From the NCBI GenBank assembly GCA_007449985.2, contig VIIQ02000234.1, positions 1 through 64,000 on the forward strand: a stretch of DNA of 64,000 bases, given 5' to 3'. Shown piece by piece: positions 16,941-29,400 of the stretch (position 1 is the first letter of the stretch; every line of letters begins with the position of its first letter). The position numbers and the translations under genes are program-made. The notes under the pieces are model-generated. The model was not told where the DNA came from. It worked only from the letters and a program-made list of their open reading frames with translations, and did no database searches. The DNA is from Desmodesmus armatus (Eukaryota > Chlorophyta > Chlorophyceae > Sphaeropleales > Scenedesmaceae).

Positions 16941-18867
16941 TGTGAACAGGACCCCACGTTACAAATGGTTGAGTCAGCCATGGTGTATGCGTGTACATGT
17001 TGGGGTGAGGTGGGTGTGTTTCACTGGAGGCAGGCTGAGTGATTTTGCAGCAGAGACCTGCTGTCCGACAGCAGCAGTGCTGCTTGCAAGATCGTGTGTT
17101 GTTGTCAGCTCCACAAGACTGAGGCGCAGGGTGCGGCACCCTGAGAAAAGGAGCAGACGGGATGTGTGCATGCCCACGAGGAAGTCCTGTGAGGTTGTGC
17201 ATGGCGTGTTGCCCCTGTGTGGCTGGAGGCACTGCTCGAGATAGTGTCTGCAGCTAGGGGTAGGCACTGACTCCTGCATACAGCAGCACCTGATGGTGAG
17301 GTGAAAAGCTGCCAGGTGTGGCTTGACAACAGCACCGCAAGTTGTTGCATTGCACTAAAACACCACAATGCAGTGCAACACTGCCATTGCTGTGCCACAG
17401 GAACGGTCAGTGCTGAGCATGCATGAGCATGCTCTGGGAGCAGCAGTTCTGGGAGCTGTCAAGCAAGTTTTACTGTGGTGGCCCAAGGGCCTTGTTGCGT
17501 TCAGTGTTTATGCGAATTGTTTTTCTGGCATGCAGCGTTGGACAAACCTGTAGCAGTACCAGTTGGCTGTAGTACAGTGTGGTGGTGGCAATGTTGGTTG
17601 CCAGGGCATTCATCACTGCTGGTGCTCAGCCACTATGTTGAGGTTGCAGGAGCTGTAGTTGGCATTTTTGGCAGTCACAGCTGACTTGGCCGTGTGCATG
17701 GCTGTAATGCAACCCAATACCCAATGTACCGCAGCGCTTGCTGTATGGGTAACATGTCTACAGACAGATTCAGGGTCATTAGTGCTCACTGTGCTGACAA
17801 ATTCTGCCTTCAATGCAGACACTGTGGTGCGGCATGGGGGAGTAGCGGCAGGACTGTGGGCAAATTGCGCCTTTGTTTCCATGCACGATCACAATATTCC
17901 CAACCCTACCGTCCACAACTACAACATCAACGATTACATCCACCACACCACAATATCCATAATAATGTCCACAGGCATGTCGTTGCTCACTCCTCATGAG
18001 CAGTTGCACGCTGCACAAACATATCACAACTTCACCGCCCATGCCGAATGTTGATCAATCAAATGTTGCACAAGCATAGACCAACCCCACCGACCATGTT
18101 CCATGCATCCCTGAATAAATTAAATGCTGCACAAGCATGTTGCCACGCAACGCCCATGTCCCACGCAGGTGATACCTGACCGGCCGCATTGGTCGGGTAC
18201 AAGGTGGAACATTACGGTGCTACCCTTGCAGAATAGCCGAATGACATTAGCCTATGAGTGACAGTCACTCAGTGCGGCACACATGTTGGTATGCAAGCAC
18301 AATACCATGTCCCAAACCACCGTGGTTTGGTGGTGACCACCAAGACTATGTTTGCACCCAAGGTGTCCAATTCATGTCCAAATGGCATGTCATTATTGAG
18401 CCAAAATCATGCCCACACGATGTGTCTTTGAGCATGTCTGCTAGCTTCTCAGCCAAGCGCTGCACAAGCATAGCATACTTACAACGCCCATGTACAATGC
18501 AAAAGCCAATGCAGCTCATAGCTGGCAAACAGTCCTACTGGCCGGGCACAACATGAGCACACCGGGCACCAAAGGGTGCTGCCCTCGCAGAAGAGCTCAA
18601 AATGGTCGCGCAGTACAACACTACTATGCCATGCAAGTTGTGACAGGGTGCATGCACTACCAACGGCAATATAGTTGTACGATGCAGCTGATAGCTGACA
18701 AGCCCCACTGGCCGGGTACACATGGAGCATCAAAGGCACCAAAGGGTGCTGCCCTCGCAGACAAGCTGATCAAATGAGCAATCAGTGCAACACGTTTGGG
18801 CCATGCACGTTGTGACAGGGTGCGTGGTCTTGGAAGCAAGACCATTCAACAGCCAACAATGTCGTAT
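16941..18867. other. Gene-free stretch between the convergent transporter and FAS1/CHRD genes
   Basis: No conserved exon was recognised on either strand. The sequence is less GC-rich than the surroundings at 17880-18180. It holds the tandem repeat listed at 18185-18850. Confidence 0.5.
18185..18850 (+). repeat. Tandem repeat of about 180 bp, two clear copies and one weak copy
   Basis: Copies near 18510-18660 and 18684-18825 share GCAGCT.ATAGCTG.CAA, ACTGGCCGGG(C/T)ACA, CACCAAAGGGTGCTGCCCTC and TTGTGACAGGGTGC in that order. A more diverged copy lies at about 18185-18235 (GGTGCTACCCTTGCAGAA). It lies just downstream of the FAS1/CHRD gene. Confidence 0.7.
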
Positions 18868-20067
18868 TTACATCAAGTGTCCGCGATGTGGCATCATGGA
18901 CAGACGCCTGCCGCCCCCATTCATCCCAGCATTGTCAGCATTGTCAGCACCGCCGGCATTGCCAGCACTGCCAGCATTCTGTTTGTTGTTGGCGCGTGTC
19001 ACCGGGACCAACACCCTGTCCACGCCATGAACCCAAACCTGTGCATGCACAAGCAAGAGAAAAAAAGGGAGGCAGTCGCAACAAGGTGTGTCACATGACG
19101 TAATGGGTGCAGACAGGTACAAGATCTGCCAGCTGCACTAGCAGCACTGCACTTGCATCACCTATTCGCCTGCGATTACTAATTGATAGGCTATTACTTC
19201 TGTCGTTAGGATTATGCTGTAGGGATGAAGCCACACAAGCTGGCTGCACCACTGGCATACCTCAAGGCAGGCAGAACAGTCAAGCATTACTAGCTGGTCC
19301 CCCCCCCCCCCCAACAAGTCCAAGGTTCACTCACCCTGCCATCATTGAAGGCCAGGTCATAAACACTGGCACTGCCGATAGCATCCTGCAGCATAACCAC
19401 ACTCGAAGGTTGGCCAGCAACTGTAATGTTCATGGCCGTGAAGGCCAGGGAGTTGTTGGGCAGCAGGGCCTGCACCCTCCCCCTGGAGCGGGAGGCTAAG
19501 TACCGAGTGGAGAGGGCCTGCAATGGCACAATGTGGTAAGAGATCAGCTCCACCAGTTGCTCCTTGTTGCCCAGCAACTGTTGCTGGGTCAAACCCTGCT
19601 GCTGCAAGTATGTCTGGATGGCCTGGTCTGAAGGCGCAAAGACGGTGATGGCAGGCTTGCCCATGCCACTGCCGCCGGCGTTGCCACTGGTGCTGCCGTT
19701 CTGCAGCAGGCGCCGTCCCGAGTTCACGTTCCCGTTGTTTTTGACGGCATCCTCTGCAGCCTGAACAACAGCAGTGAACGTGGCGTAGCTGTTGTTCAAG
19801 TTGCGCCCTGAGGAGGTCAACTGATTCATGGCTGTGCGGACGGCAGGGAAGGTCTGGCCAGCCAGGTTGGTGAAGGTGGCATTGGCCAAGAGGTTCTGAG
19901 CGCGTGTACCAGCCTCCTCCGCCACGCTAGCAGTGTAGTTGGAGGTGGCGTTGGCAGCTGAGAAAGCCATACTGGTGGTATTGGCCTCCGGCTCGAAGCA
20001 CACTGTGGTGTTGTAAGTGCCCTCGGGAGCCAAAGCGTCAGGGAACGAGCTGCACACCATTTGCGGC

Positions 20068-20099
<32 letters not shown>

Positions 20100-23009
20100 T
20101 GCGATACAACTCAACAGTTAGCCAACTCACAACCGGGTTGACATTGTGGAGCTGTTGGAGAATGCTGTTGAAACACGCTTGGCAGCTTGTCCAGTCTATT
20201 GACATTTCAAGCTGGCTAACTGTTTAGCTTGCTTCTGGGCATTCCACATTACTCACCACTTTGCCTATTACCAGCCAGCACTGCTTTAAAATGCTCGGGT
20301 CCATAGAAGCAGATCAGTTGTTGTCCAGAACCTCAAGAGCAGTGGTTGCTGTTGAATGGTGAATGGCAATTACTAGCATAACGTCCTGCCTTGAAAAGCA
20401 CAACTTGTAATGTAGTCCACCCAAGGCAACCTACTTTGCAATGGCAGCACTGTTGCCCATCACTCTGCCGTAGGACACCAGCTGTCCACGCAGCTCTGGG
20501 CTCTGTCCACCCTGGCTGGTGTGCACGCTGACATAGGCCAGACCAGCCTGCATCAGGCGGATGGGTGAGGACACCCCTACAGGGAGAGGGAGTAACAACG
20601 AGTGACAAGCAGCGCACACAGGCAACACACACACACACACACACAGCATTGACAGCGCGTGTCAACGCTTCAACACCCCCACGTAACGAATGGTTCAACC
20701 ATAGTATGGCACACGCTGCAATCAACACGTTGCTGCCAAGCAGTACTAGCCGCACTAGGTGCAGCTCATACTGCTCAGACTCTTAGGAGCTCGGAGCTGA
20801 AGGGCCCCTTCAGAATTCAGTAATGTGTTGGCATACTGATCACAGCTGTGCTTGGCTGTGCCAGATCAAGCCGGTTGATGATCAACACCAGTTGCCACCT
20901 GTTCCACATCAGGGTGACATGAGCAGGGCTGCAAGCCACCAGCCGCCAAAATGCATAGAGGTGCATGCACCTACCCTGGTTGCCGGCGTTGCCCGTTGTG
21001 TTGCTGATGTTGAAAGATGTGATGGATATGCCGTCTGCCATGAACATGGTCACCACAGTCATGAAGCCAGCCCGGCTGAGCTGGCGATCCAGCTCCGTCA
21101 CGTTGACATAGCTGAAGGGCCTAGCAGTGCCAGAGGCATTGAGAGGCATGCCCTGCCGCAGGGCACTGGAGCCGTCGGCATTGGTGTTGCCACTGTCGGC
21201 ACCGGCAGCAGAGGCTGCTGCGCCTGCACCACTCGTGTTGAGGGTGGCGTTGGATGTCAGGGGCAGAAGGTCAGAGAGAGCGACCCTGTTGGAAAACTCC
21301 ATGTTGGTCACCCAGGGCAAGGGGGGGTTGAAGGCGTTGATGGATCCTTGACCACCCTGGGAACCTTCTTGGTTGTCCTGGGCCTGGGGGACTGTGCCGC
21401 TCTTGCAGTGGATGGCAGCAGAGGGAGCAGCACAGGGCCAACCTGGGTGCTGTTGCCCTGCAGGGCAGGTCAACACAAAACAGGGGGGATGTCAGGCCAT
21501 ACAGTAATTACGTAAGGTAATACGCCGATGGCGAACCACTGGCTGAGAGGGGTGAGCATGTCTAGCATGCTGAACTAACACACCCCCCACCTGAGGCCAT
21601 ACAGTAGGGCTGGCAGTACCGAGTCGCTATTTATTCATTTAAAAATACCCTCCAACTCCTTCAGAACAGCACGGATCATACACAGAGTCTGCTGGCAGCA
21701 GTCATGCGGGCTGGCAACACCATTTGACTGCATCTTCAAGCTGAACTCGTGTCTTCAGTGGCCGGTCATCACATTTGGTGTGTGCCATAAAGCCAGCTTC
21801 CACTAGCACTTTTGATCACGCTCATCCCCTTCCATGCAACATGATGTCTCTGCAGCCTGCATTATGCAACACATGTCGGCCAGCACCGAGCTATTAGCAC
21901 ACGGTGTGGTGCACCACACCAACGCCAGGTCTGCATTATAACATGCTCTGATGCTACTCACTGCGTTGAGAGTGACGGCGGTCAGGTTGTGGATGTTATG
22001 GACGGCCCCAGTCACCCAGGCCTGACCAGACTTGGAGTCGACGTACATGGTCAACATGCCTCGGGGGGCATCCTGGGCGGCCTCTTGACCGACTGGAGTG
22101 TTGACGGGCTCTAGCAGGGCTGTGAACACCTGCAGGGCGGCAGCGGTTGTGTTTGGAAGCAGGGGACAGGCATGCATGACGGGTGGGCCAATTCATCAAT
22201 GCAGCGCAATCTTTGTAGGCAGGCCTTTGTCGCCAGTGCCAATTGCCTGCAAGAGTTGTGCCAACACTCCATGCAGGTGGTGAGAGTAGAAGACAGCTGG
22301 TGGCATCTGTTCCAAAAGTGCATGTCAAATGCATGTGCTGGCTGTTGGGATGGATGCTGCCGGATCCCCACCAACCCGAGTGCAGCGGCCGGATGCGAAC
22401 TGTAAATGCAGCTTAACCTGATGGCAGCTTGATGAGCAGGCATTTCATGCCAGGGATACTCTAAACAAGCCGCAACGCTGTCACTAACAGCAGCAGCAGC
22501 AAGCACATGCAAGACCTGGCCCCCTTTGTAGGGAGTCTGCCATGCCAAGAGTGCGCGATGCGAGTAACTCCAGTGAATGTATGCGGTGCAGGCAGGGTGT
22601 CACCGGGATATATGCATGCAGCCATGCACCGTGGCACAGCAGACCCACCTGCATTGTCGATGGCATTGTCTGTTGACGGCAGTTTTGGCCGGAACCGCTC
22701 TCGGACAGTTGCTGTCCACCAGCAGTGTCCTCACCAGCTGCACCTTCGTCCATACCTTGAGCGACAGCCATACCTGCAAGGACAGCAGCGTGGAATGCAC
22801 AAATACATCAGCGCCGTCAAGAATGACTTGCTGCTCAACACTGTATTGCGCTGTGTATTCATGCATGGAGCGCATATACGCACTGTTCCCACTGGGCCAG
22901 CCATGGTTCGCGCTTTACCTTGATCGGAGGTGCCGTCTTGCTGCGCATCAACGCTCCAGATTGTCATAAGAAGGCATAAAAGCCATACTGACTTCCATAC
23001 GACAGCCAT
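18868..23009 (-). CDS. Secreted CHRD- and fasciclin (FAS1)-domain protein
   Basis: Exons on the - strand: 23009-22919, 22773-22649, 22129-21962, 21457 (or nearby)-20975, 20576-20435, 20109-19335 and 19038-18868, with GT-AG introns; about 650 residues. ATG at 23009 begins a signal peptide (MAVVWKSVWLLCLLMTIW...VDA). The first half of a CHRD domain is in exon 3 (FTALLEPVNTPVG; TGAVHNIHNLTAV). The second half is in exon 5 (LAYVSVHTSQGGQSPELRGQ). The last two exons hold a FAS1 domain (ITVFAPSDQAIQTYL; ISYHIVPLQAL; closing motif WVHGVDRVLVPV). There are many Asn-x-Ser/Thr sites. FAS1 proteins of algae act in cell wall or extracellular matrix adhesion. Exons 3 and 4 join out of phase at the best acceptor; an alternative acceptor (gcaacag) or a one-base error would fix it. 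Confidence 0.85.
20071..20100 (-). repeat. Exonic (CTG)n run coding poly-Ala in the FAS1/CHRD gene
   Basis: A run of about ten trinucleotides lies just after the acceptor of the FAS1 exon. It is read as alanine on the - strand and sits between the CHRD and FAS1 domains as a linker. Confidence 0.85.
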
Positions 23010-23958
23010 GATCACCGGTCTGTACTGCGACGCGGCTCAAACAGCAGATACAATGCTGGTGCACCACGTGGTAAGAGGCACGAATGGCTGATCTGCGACT
23101 GACGGCGTAATATCAGACGGTTCACATATACAGTCAGACAGGTCCTCCACCTCCACTTGGCGTCAGACGTTGTAACCATGAGTCACTGTGGGGACTCGCG
23201 GTGACGAGAGTTGATGAGGCACAGTTCCCTAGCAAACGCATTAGTCAGATTTATATTTGGATCAATCAACTCTTGACTATGGCGGTTTGAACTCCTCAGC
23301 TATCCAAGTTGCACTCAGATCCTGATCTAGATTTGGAAATTCCCACCCCCCTCGCGTGAAGTGACATAGGCAGCATATGCCGCTACCTTGCTGGCTGTGA
23401 CACACTAGCAGTGCTGCATGTGCAGCCACCAACCTCTCCAGCCTGCAAATCAAACACAGCATCCTAGCCTCCTTTTAAAAACGGGACGGCAAACACCGTG
23501 TGCAGTGCGTGAAGCACGAGTTGGCAGAATGCTCTCCAGCTGGCACAGGCCACCAGCAACAATCCACATAAACGGGGTCTGTCCAGCATTTGCAACAGTG
23601 CAACAATGTTGTAATGGGATGCTTAGGCAGTGAATGGACTGCCGTTCCCCTAGTAGCAGGCTGGCATCCCGATTGCATGCTAGTCCACACATAACACCAG
23701 GTGTATAGATGGGTGCTGAGCAGTGCTCAGCACAAGGCTTGTAAGCTACAGCAACAAGCAACATCCAGTGTTCAGTGAATCAGTCCTACCCTGACTCCAG
23801 CCAACAACTGGACCAGCAGCTTGAGTACATTTGCTCCGGGAGTTGACACCTTGCCAAACATGGCTGCTGGAATTGTGCATGTTCTGTAAGTGTTGAGTCA
23901 CTGCATCTCACTTGCGGACCACCGTGGGCCTGGCAGGTAATAGCATGACACTGCATAC
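23010..23958. other. Intergenic stretch with dispersed repeat copy 2
   Basis: It lies between the start of the FAS1/CHRD gene and the end of the ankyrin gene. No coding exon was recognised. 23370-23440 is the partner of the dispersed repeat at 9600-9690. Confidence 0.5.
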
Positions 23959-25713
23959 TTATGCCACGTGCAGACCTTGAAGCGGCTCAGACATGGCTTC
24001 CTCCTCAAGCGCTGTGCTGGCACTTTTTGTAGCACTGCTGCTGCTGCTGCTGCTGTCACTGCTGCTACTGCTACTGCTGCTGCTGCTGCCGCTTGTCGGC
24101 CCCGCTGTTGGTGCTGCTGAGCCAATGCAGAGTGCCGCCACATCTGCACCACCAACAGCCGCAGCAGCACTGGCTGCCGCCCTGGTGGTTGCATCACCCG
24201 CTGCTTCACCCACCACCTGCCCTGGTGTGTGTGCCGCCTTAGAAGTCACTCGCAGCTGCTGGTGCGCTGTGGCAATACACGCAATCATCTCCTGCACCGC
24301 TGGCACAGTGGTTGCAAACCGACCCTCCAACTCACTGGCTGCCTCTTCAGCAGCCTGCCACAACCCCAGCACCTCATCTGCCACTGCCTGATCTGCCATT
24401 CCCGTTGGCGCCAACACTGTTACTTCTGCAGGCACGTCGCGTGCCATGAGAACCTTCAGCACCTCTACGGCTAACTCTGCATGCCCTGCTGCTGCAGCTG
24501 CATCAGCTGCACCTGCCATGCCCTCTGCTGCCAACTCTGGAGAAGCCAGCAGCAGATGCATGATCTCTGTGTGGCCTGCGGCTGCTGCTAGGATCAACGG
24601 TGTCTGCTGCTGTGCATCCATGGCATTTATGTCTGCCTGTGCACCGAGCAGGGCCTGTAGCACCGCAGTGTGGCCTGCGTGCGCTGCTAGATGCAGTGCT
24701 GTCCGCCCCTCTGCATCAGCAGCATCAATTGCTGCTTGCGCATCCAGGAGTGCCTGCACCACTAAATCATGTCCCTGCTTCACTGCGAGATGCAGGGCTG
24801 TTAAGCCGTCTGCATTGGCAGCAGCGATTGCGGCATGCCGCTCTAGCAGCAGCTGCACCACAGTCGTGTGACCATTGTAGGCCGCTACTATCAGGGCTAT
24901 GAAACCATCTGCCTCAAAAACATCGACTGCTGCTTCGGCATGCAGGAGCATGAGTACAACTGCGGTGCTGCCGTGCTGTGCTGCGTGGTGCAGCGCTGTC
25001 CATTCCCTAGCATCAGCAGCATCAACTACTGCATCTGCATTCAGAAGTGCCTGCACCACTGATGCGTGACCCATGTGCGCTGCTGCATGCAGGGCTGTCC
25101 AGCCGTTTGCAGCAGCAGCGCCGACCGCTGCCCCAGCACCTAGCAGGACCTGGACCACATCAGTATGACCATTTTCGGCTGCTTCTAGTAAGGCCGTTGC
25201 ACCATCAGAGTCAGCAGCATCAACTGCTGCATGCGCAGCCAACAGCATCAGCATAACTGCGGCGTTGCCATGATGAGCTGCTATGTGCATCGCTGTCCGC
25301 GCCTCTGCATCAGCAGCATCAACTTCTGCCTGGGCATCCAATAGCAGCTGCACAACTGTGGTGCTTCCCTGCCTGGCTGCGTCATGCAGGGCTGTCCAAC
25401 CATTTGCAGCAGCAGCGTCGACCGCTGCCCCAGCACCTAGCAGCAGCTGCACCAGTGAACTGTGGCCCCCATAGGCTGCCGAATGAAGGGGTGTCCACCC
25501 CTCAGTGTCCGCAGCATTGACTGGTGCATGTGCATCTAGCAACTGCTGCACCACATCAGTGTGGCCTTGCTGTGCCGCCTTGTGCAGTGCTGTGCAGCCT
25601 TGCACATCTGCTGCATCCACCGCTGCACCTGCTGCGATCAGCAGTTCTACTGCTATTGCATGCCCGTACGATGCTGCGCTATGGAGAGGCCTACAAGCAG
25701 ATGATGCCGCCAT
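23959..25713 (-). CDS. Ankyrin-repeat protein, single exon (584 residues)
   Basis: An uninterrupted frame runs from ATG at 25713 to TAA at 23959. The frame is open further upstream to about 25818, but without an ATG, so MAASSACRPLHSAA is taken as the start. Twelve ankyrin repeats of 33 residues fill about residues 8-400. Each has the (A/P)LH.AA..GH helix and a V.AAD loop (examples: ALHKAAQQGHTDVV, ALHLAAHAGHTAVL); repeats 6, 9 and 12 have lost the His of ALH. A helical Ala/Glu-rich region and a poly-Ser tract (near residue 550) follow. Ankyrin arrays are protein-binding scaffolds. No kinase, nuclease, DHHC or membrane domain is present in this frame. The lack of introns contrasts with every neighbour and suggests a retrocopy or recent expansion. 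Partner and role are unknown. Confidence 0.85.
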   Translation of the reverse strand: MAASSACRPLHSAASYGHAIAVELLIAAGAAVDAADVQGCTALHKAAQQGHTDVVQQLLDAHAPVNAADTEGWTPLHSAAYGGHSSLVQLLLGAGAAVDAAAANGWTALHDAARQGSTTVVQLLLDAQAEVDAADAEARTAMHIAAHHGNAAVMLMLLAAHAAVDAADSDGATALLEAAENGHTDVVQVLLGAGAAVGAAAANGWTALHAAAHMGHASVVQALLNADAVVDAADAREWTALHHAAQHGSTAVVLMLLHAEAAVDVFEADGFIALIVAAYNGHTTVVQLLLERHAAIAAANADGLTALHLAVKQGHDLVVQALLDAQAAIDAADAEGRTALHLAAHAGHTAVLQALLGAQADINAMDAQQQTPLILAAAAGHTEIMHLLLASPELAAEGMAGAADAAAAAGHAELAVEVLKVLMARDVPAEVTVLAPTGMADQAVADEVLGLWQAAEEAASELEGRFATTVPAVQEMIACIATAHQQLRVTSKAAHTPGQVVGEAAGDATTRAAASAAAAVGGADVAALCIGSAAPTAGPTSGSSSSSSSSSSDSSSSSSSATKSASTALEEEAMSEPLQGLHVA

Positions 25714-26453
25714 CCTCTGAAATTGTGATGAACCTGTTGCCGAGACAGCCAAACTCAAGCGATCACGGCGATATGACGTCTGCTGTTCAAGCGACGACAG
25801 CACCGACGATATGAACAAGCTGTGGAACAGACGCGCTGACGGATAAAGATCAACATAGATAGTATATGTGAGGTGATGTGTAGATAGACCCGCTCAGACC
25901 TTCCCGCCACGTGCACATCGGCAGTTGCTGAATAACAGGTGCACCAAGTGCAGAACACCATGCTGCACTCAGTCACCGAGCAGCACCATCGCACAAGCAA
26001 CACTGAAACATGTTCTGCATCGTGTGCACAGCTCCTGCCTGATTCATATTCAGGACCTGACTTGGTACAGCTGTGCTGGATCCTGCAGGATTGCACTCAC
26101 TCATATTGACACGTTTGATGTGCCCAAGGACACCCCGCTTCTTGTACGCTTGCACTAGTTTACTATTTAGCAGTCGTAAAAAATGCCCTGTGCAGTGCAT
26201 GCTGATGCAGTAGTAGATCAAGCATGCAGCACAACAGTTGGGCGTGCCACACTACAACGCCTGCAGGTGAACTGCACATGCCCAGCGGTCAGCCGGCAAA
26301 CCCCGAAGCCAAGCACAAAACACATTCCACAGAAACGTGCAGTCAGCAATGCAACTCCAGGGCGCAGCACGTTATTCACACTTTGAGAGACTGTCACCAA
26401 GGGATCAACACAGTGCAAGCATAAAAATGCCGTGGGTTGGGCCCCGCCCAAAT
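25714..26453. other. Intergenic stretch between the ankyrin and HAD genes
   Basis: No coding exon was recognised on either strand. It should hold the ankyrin promoter and the HAD gene's 3' end; no specific site can be defended. Confidence 0.5.
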
Positions 26454-29400
26454 TCAAGCATGCAACAGCTTCTTGAAGCCGTCTGTGTTTATGACAGTGA
26501 TCTTTGGGTGTGCTGCTGCTGCCATCTGCTCTGGCAGTGTGCTGTAGCCCCAGTCAACTAGGTACAGCTGCCAGTTGGACGTCTTGGGCTCAGCATCAAC
26601 CTACAGCAGCAGCAGCAGCAGCAGCAGACAGCAACACAGTGTGTGTGTGGAAGGAATCTAGGCCAAGGGCGGCCGTCGTGCTGTACTGCACGGCCCTGTG
26701 CTGTGCTGTACTGTACTGTACTGCACGTCCCTGTGCGGTATTGCACCATACCGGCATAGCGGGCAATCAGAATTCTGATTGCTCTCGTACACGACCTGAC
26801 AGACTGGGGTACGTCAACCGACAGGCCCTGTCTGCACCCTCATGGTCCCTTGGCTCACTGGCAAGTGCTGAGAGTTGGGCCCTATGCCTGTACTGTACTG
26901 TACTGTACTGTACTGTACTGTACTGTACTGTACTGTACTGTACTGTACTGTACTGTACTGTACTGTACTTCAAACTGACCTTTTCCAGGGTCCCAAACTT
27001 GTCCTCTACAAAGATGTACCGCTCCGCCCCCGGGTGTTCTCCCTCCAGTCTTGCCAGCACTGATGCCTTGGGTTCACCACTGAGGGTGGTGCTGAAGATG
27101 CGCTCAGCAGGGAAGGAGACCTGCACACAGCAGCAGCAGCAGCAGCAGCAGCGGCAGTAGCAGTGGCAAATGGAATTAATGAAGTGGTCGAGGTGAAGTT
27201 GTGCTCAACAAGGGAGGAGATCGACATCCACGGCAAGAGACACACACGGTTGCGTGTTCGGGGTTCAACTGTGTTCACTCAATTTGCATAACAGCAGGTG
27301 GCAACACACTAGTGATTTTGAATCATCCTTGAGTATCCTTCAGGGGCCCATCCAAACCCGGGGACGCCATGAGGTTTCTCCCGTAGCACAGTGAACGCAT
27401 GTAGGACTGCAGCCCCATTCTCCTGATGCCAGCTACTCAGGAATGCTGGCAAAACCAACAACACCAACAACACAAAGAAATATCCATGTCAAAGGCCGAC
27501 ATACCTTGGCCATGTCACGCAGCAACACCTCCGTGTAGTGGGCCTGCGGCAAAACAGCAGCAGCGCCAGCAGCAGCAGCAGCAGCGGCAGGAGTCAGATG
27601 AAGCATTACCACCATGAGAGAGGGGTGGGGTGTATCAGTTACAGTTACAGACACAGTAATTGGCTCAGCAACAGCTGAGCAACCCACAAGGGAGCCAGAG
27701 GCTCATGGGGGGTCTCCCATCAATGTCTTCTGGACCATTGTCGGCCTCTTGAGGGACCTTGGTGTGTTTGATGGTGCCCGTCCTACTGGCGAGTGGTTGC
27801 GAAATTGGTTGCAAAGAGCGCAGCCGTGTCCAAAGAACGTTCCGCAATTTACGGTGATCTGGTGACAAGTTAGACCCTGTGTCGTCACGTCACTGTGCAG
27901 GTCGCCCCCCCCACTGCATCAACCCCCTCCCTCACATCAACCCTTCCCATATGCATCCAAGCAATTGCATGCACCTGGTTGATCGTGTCGATGCACACCT
28001 CTGTAACAGCTTGGTGGCACCCATGGGGTGTGGGGGAAGGGGAGGTGGGGGGTGGAGGGGCTGAGAGAGTGGGAAGGGCACAGGGATGTCTTGGTGCAAG
28101 GCATTTGAGTCTGTGCGGGAGGGAGGGGGGGGGGGTTACGTTCCTCACTTGCCTGTTTTGTGGTGAAGATGTACACCTACGTGTCGTTGCTGCGTAGGCC
28201 ATCCCCATTGCAGCAACACCTTCCCTACAGTGACCCATGCCATGATCAAGCACTTGTTTGGCACTTGTTTGCACCCGGTTGGTGGTGGCAATGCACAATT
28301 CTGTAACAGTTTAATGGCACCCATGACCCGGGCGGGGGGGGGGGGGGGCTGACAGTGTGTAGAAGGGAAATATATGTCTTGGGATTGTTTGAATGGGGCT
28401 AGCGGGCCTTCCTTGCCTGTTTTGTGGTGACAATGTACACCTCAGTGTCGTCGCTGCGTAGACTGCCTATCAGTGCGTCGGCCACTCCGGGGTAAATCTT
28501 GTTGGGTGCCAGCCAGCCCTTGAGGTCCTCAGCGATCCACCTGTCACGCACACCGCCAAACAGGTTCACCAACTGCAAGCAGCAGGAGCAGCAGCAGCAG
28601 CAGCAGCAGCAGAATCAGCACGCACCAGAAATGGAGCCGAGGGTCATTGAAGCCCAACCTTTACCACCTGTTGCTAAGTCCCCAGTCCCGCATCTTTGTG
28701 GGCAGTCCCTGCGCCACTTTACGCTGCCCACATTCACAACCACCTGAGGGTAACTGGACTGGTTTTGGTTCACAGCCTCACCTCCTGCCGGTCCAAGCCC
28801 CATTCTCGCATCTTTTCTGGGCAGCCCCCGTACTTCAACCTCCAAACACTTCAAGCCCCAATCCAGCATCTACCCCTTCACCTCCTGCCGGTCCAGGCCC
28901 CATTCCCTCAATTCCTCGGCTGCCCTTCAATGCAAACCTCAAATTCCTCAACACCCATTCCAGTGTCCCCCCCCCCCTCCGCACCTCCTGCCGGTCCAGC
29001 CCCCACTCTCGCATCTTTTTGGGTAGCATCTTGTGCCAGTTGTCCAGCATGTCCTGCACAGTAACGCCCTCGTATAGGCACCGTATCTGGACAATGTTCT
29101 CATACCTGCAAGGGATGAATCACAGCACAGCACAGCACAGCACAGCACAGCACAGCACAGCCTTTGCTTGCGAGTACAACATGTTTCCAAGTGGCTTTGC
29201 ACCAACCAACTTGTACCATGACTATCTACAAAGTTTTGAAACTCACAGCTTTGTGCGACCACACCAGGGCTCGCTTTGAGCTATGCAGATGCCCCCAGGC
29301 TACTACCCATGCCACCAACCTACACCCGCCTTGCTTTGCCACTCAGCACCAAGCAAACGCCAAGCACCCATGTTTCCCAGCAGACTGTGTACTGTTTCTC

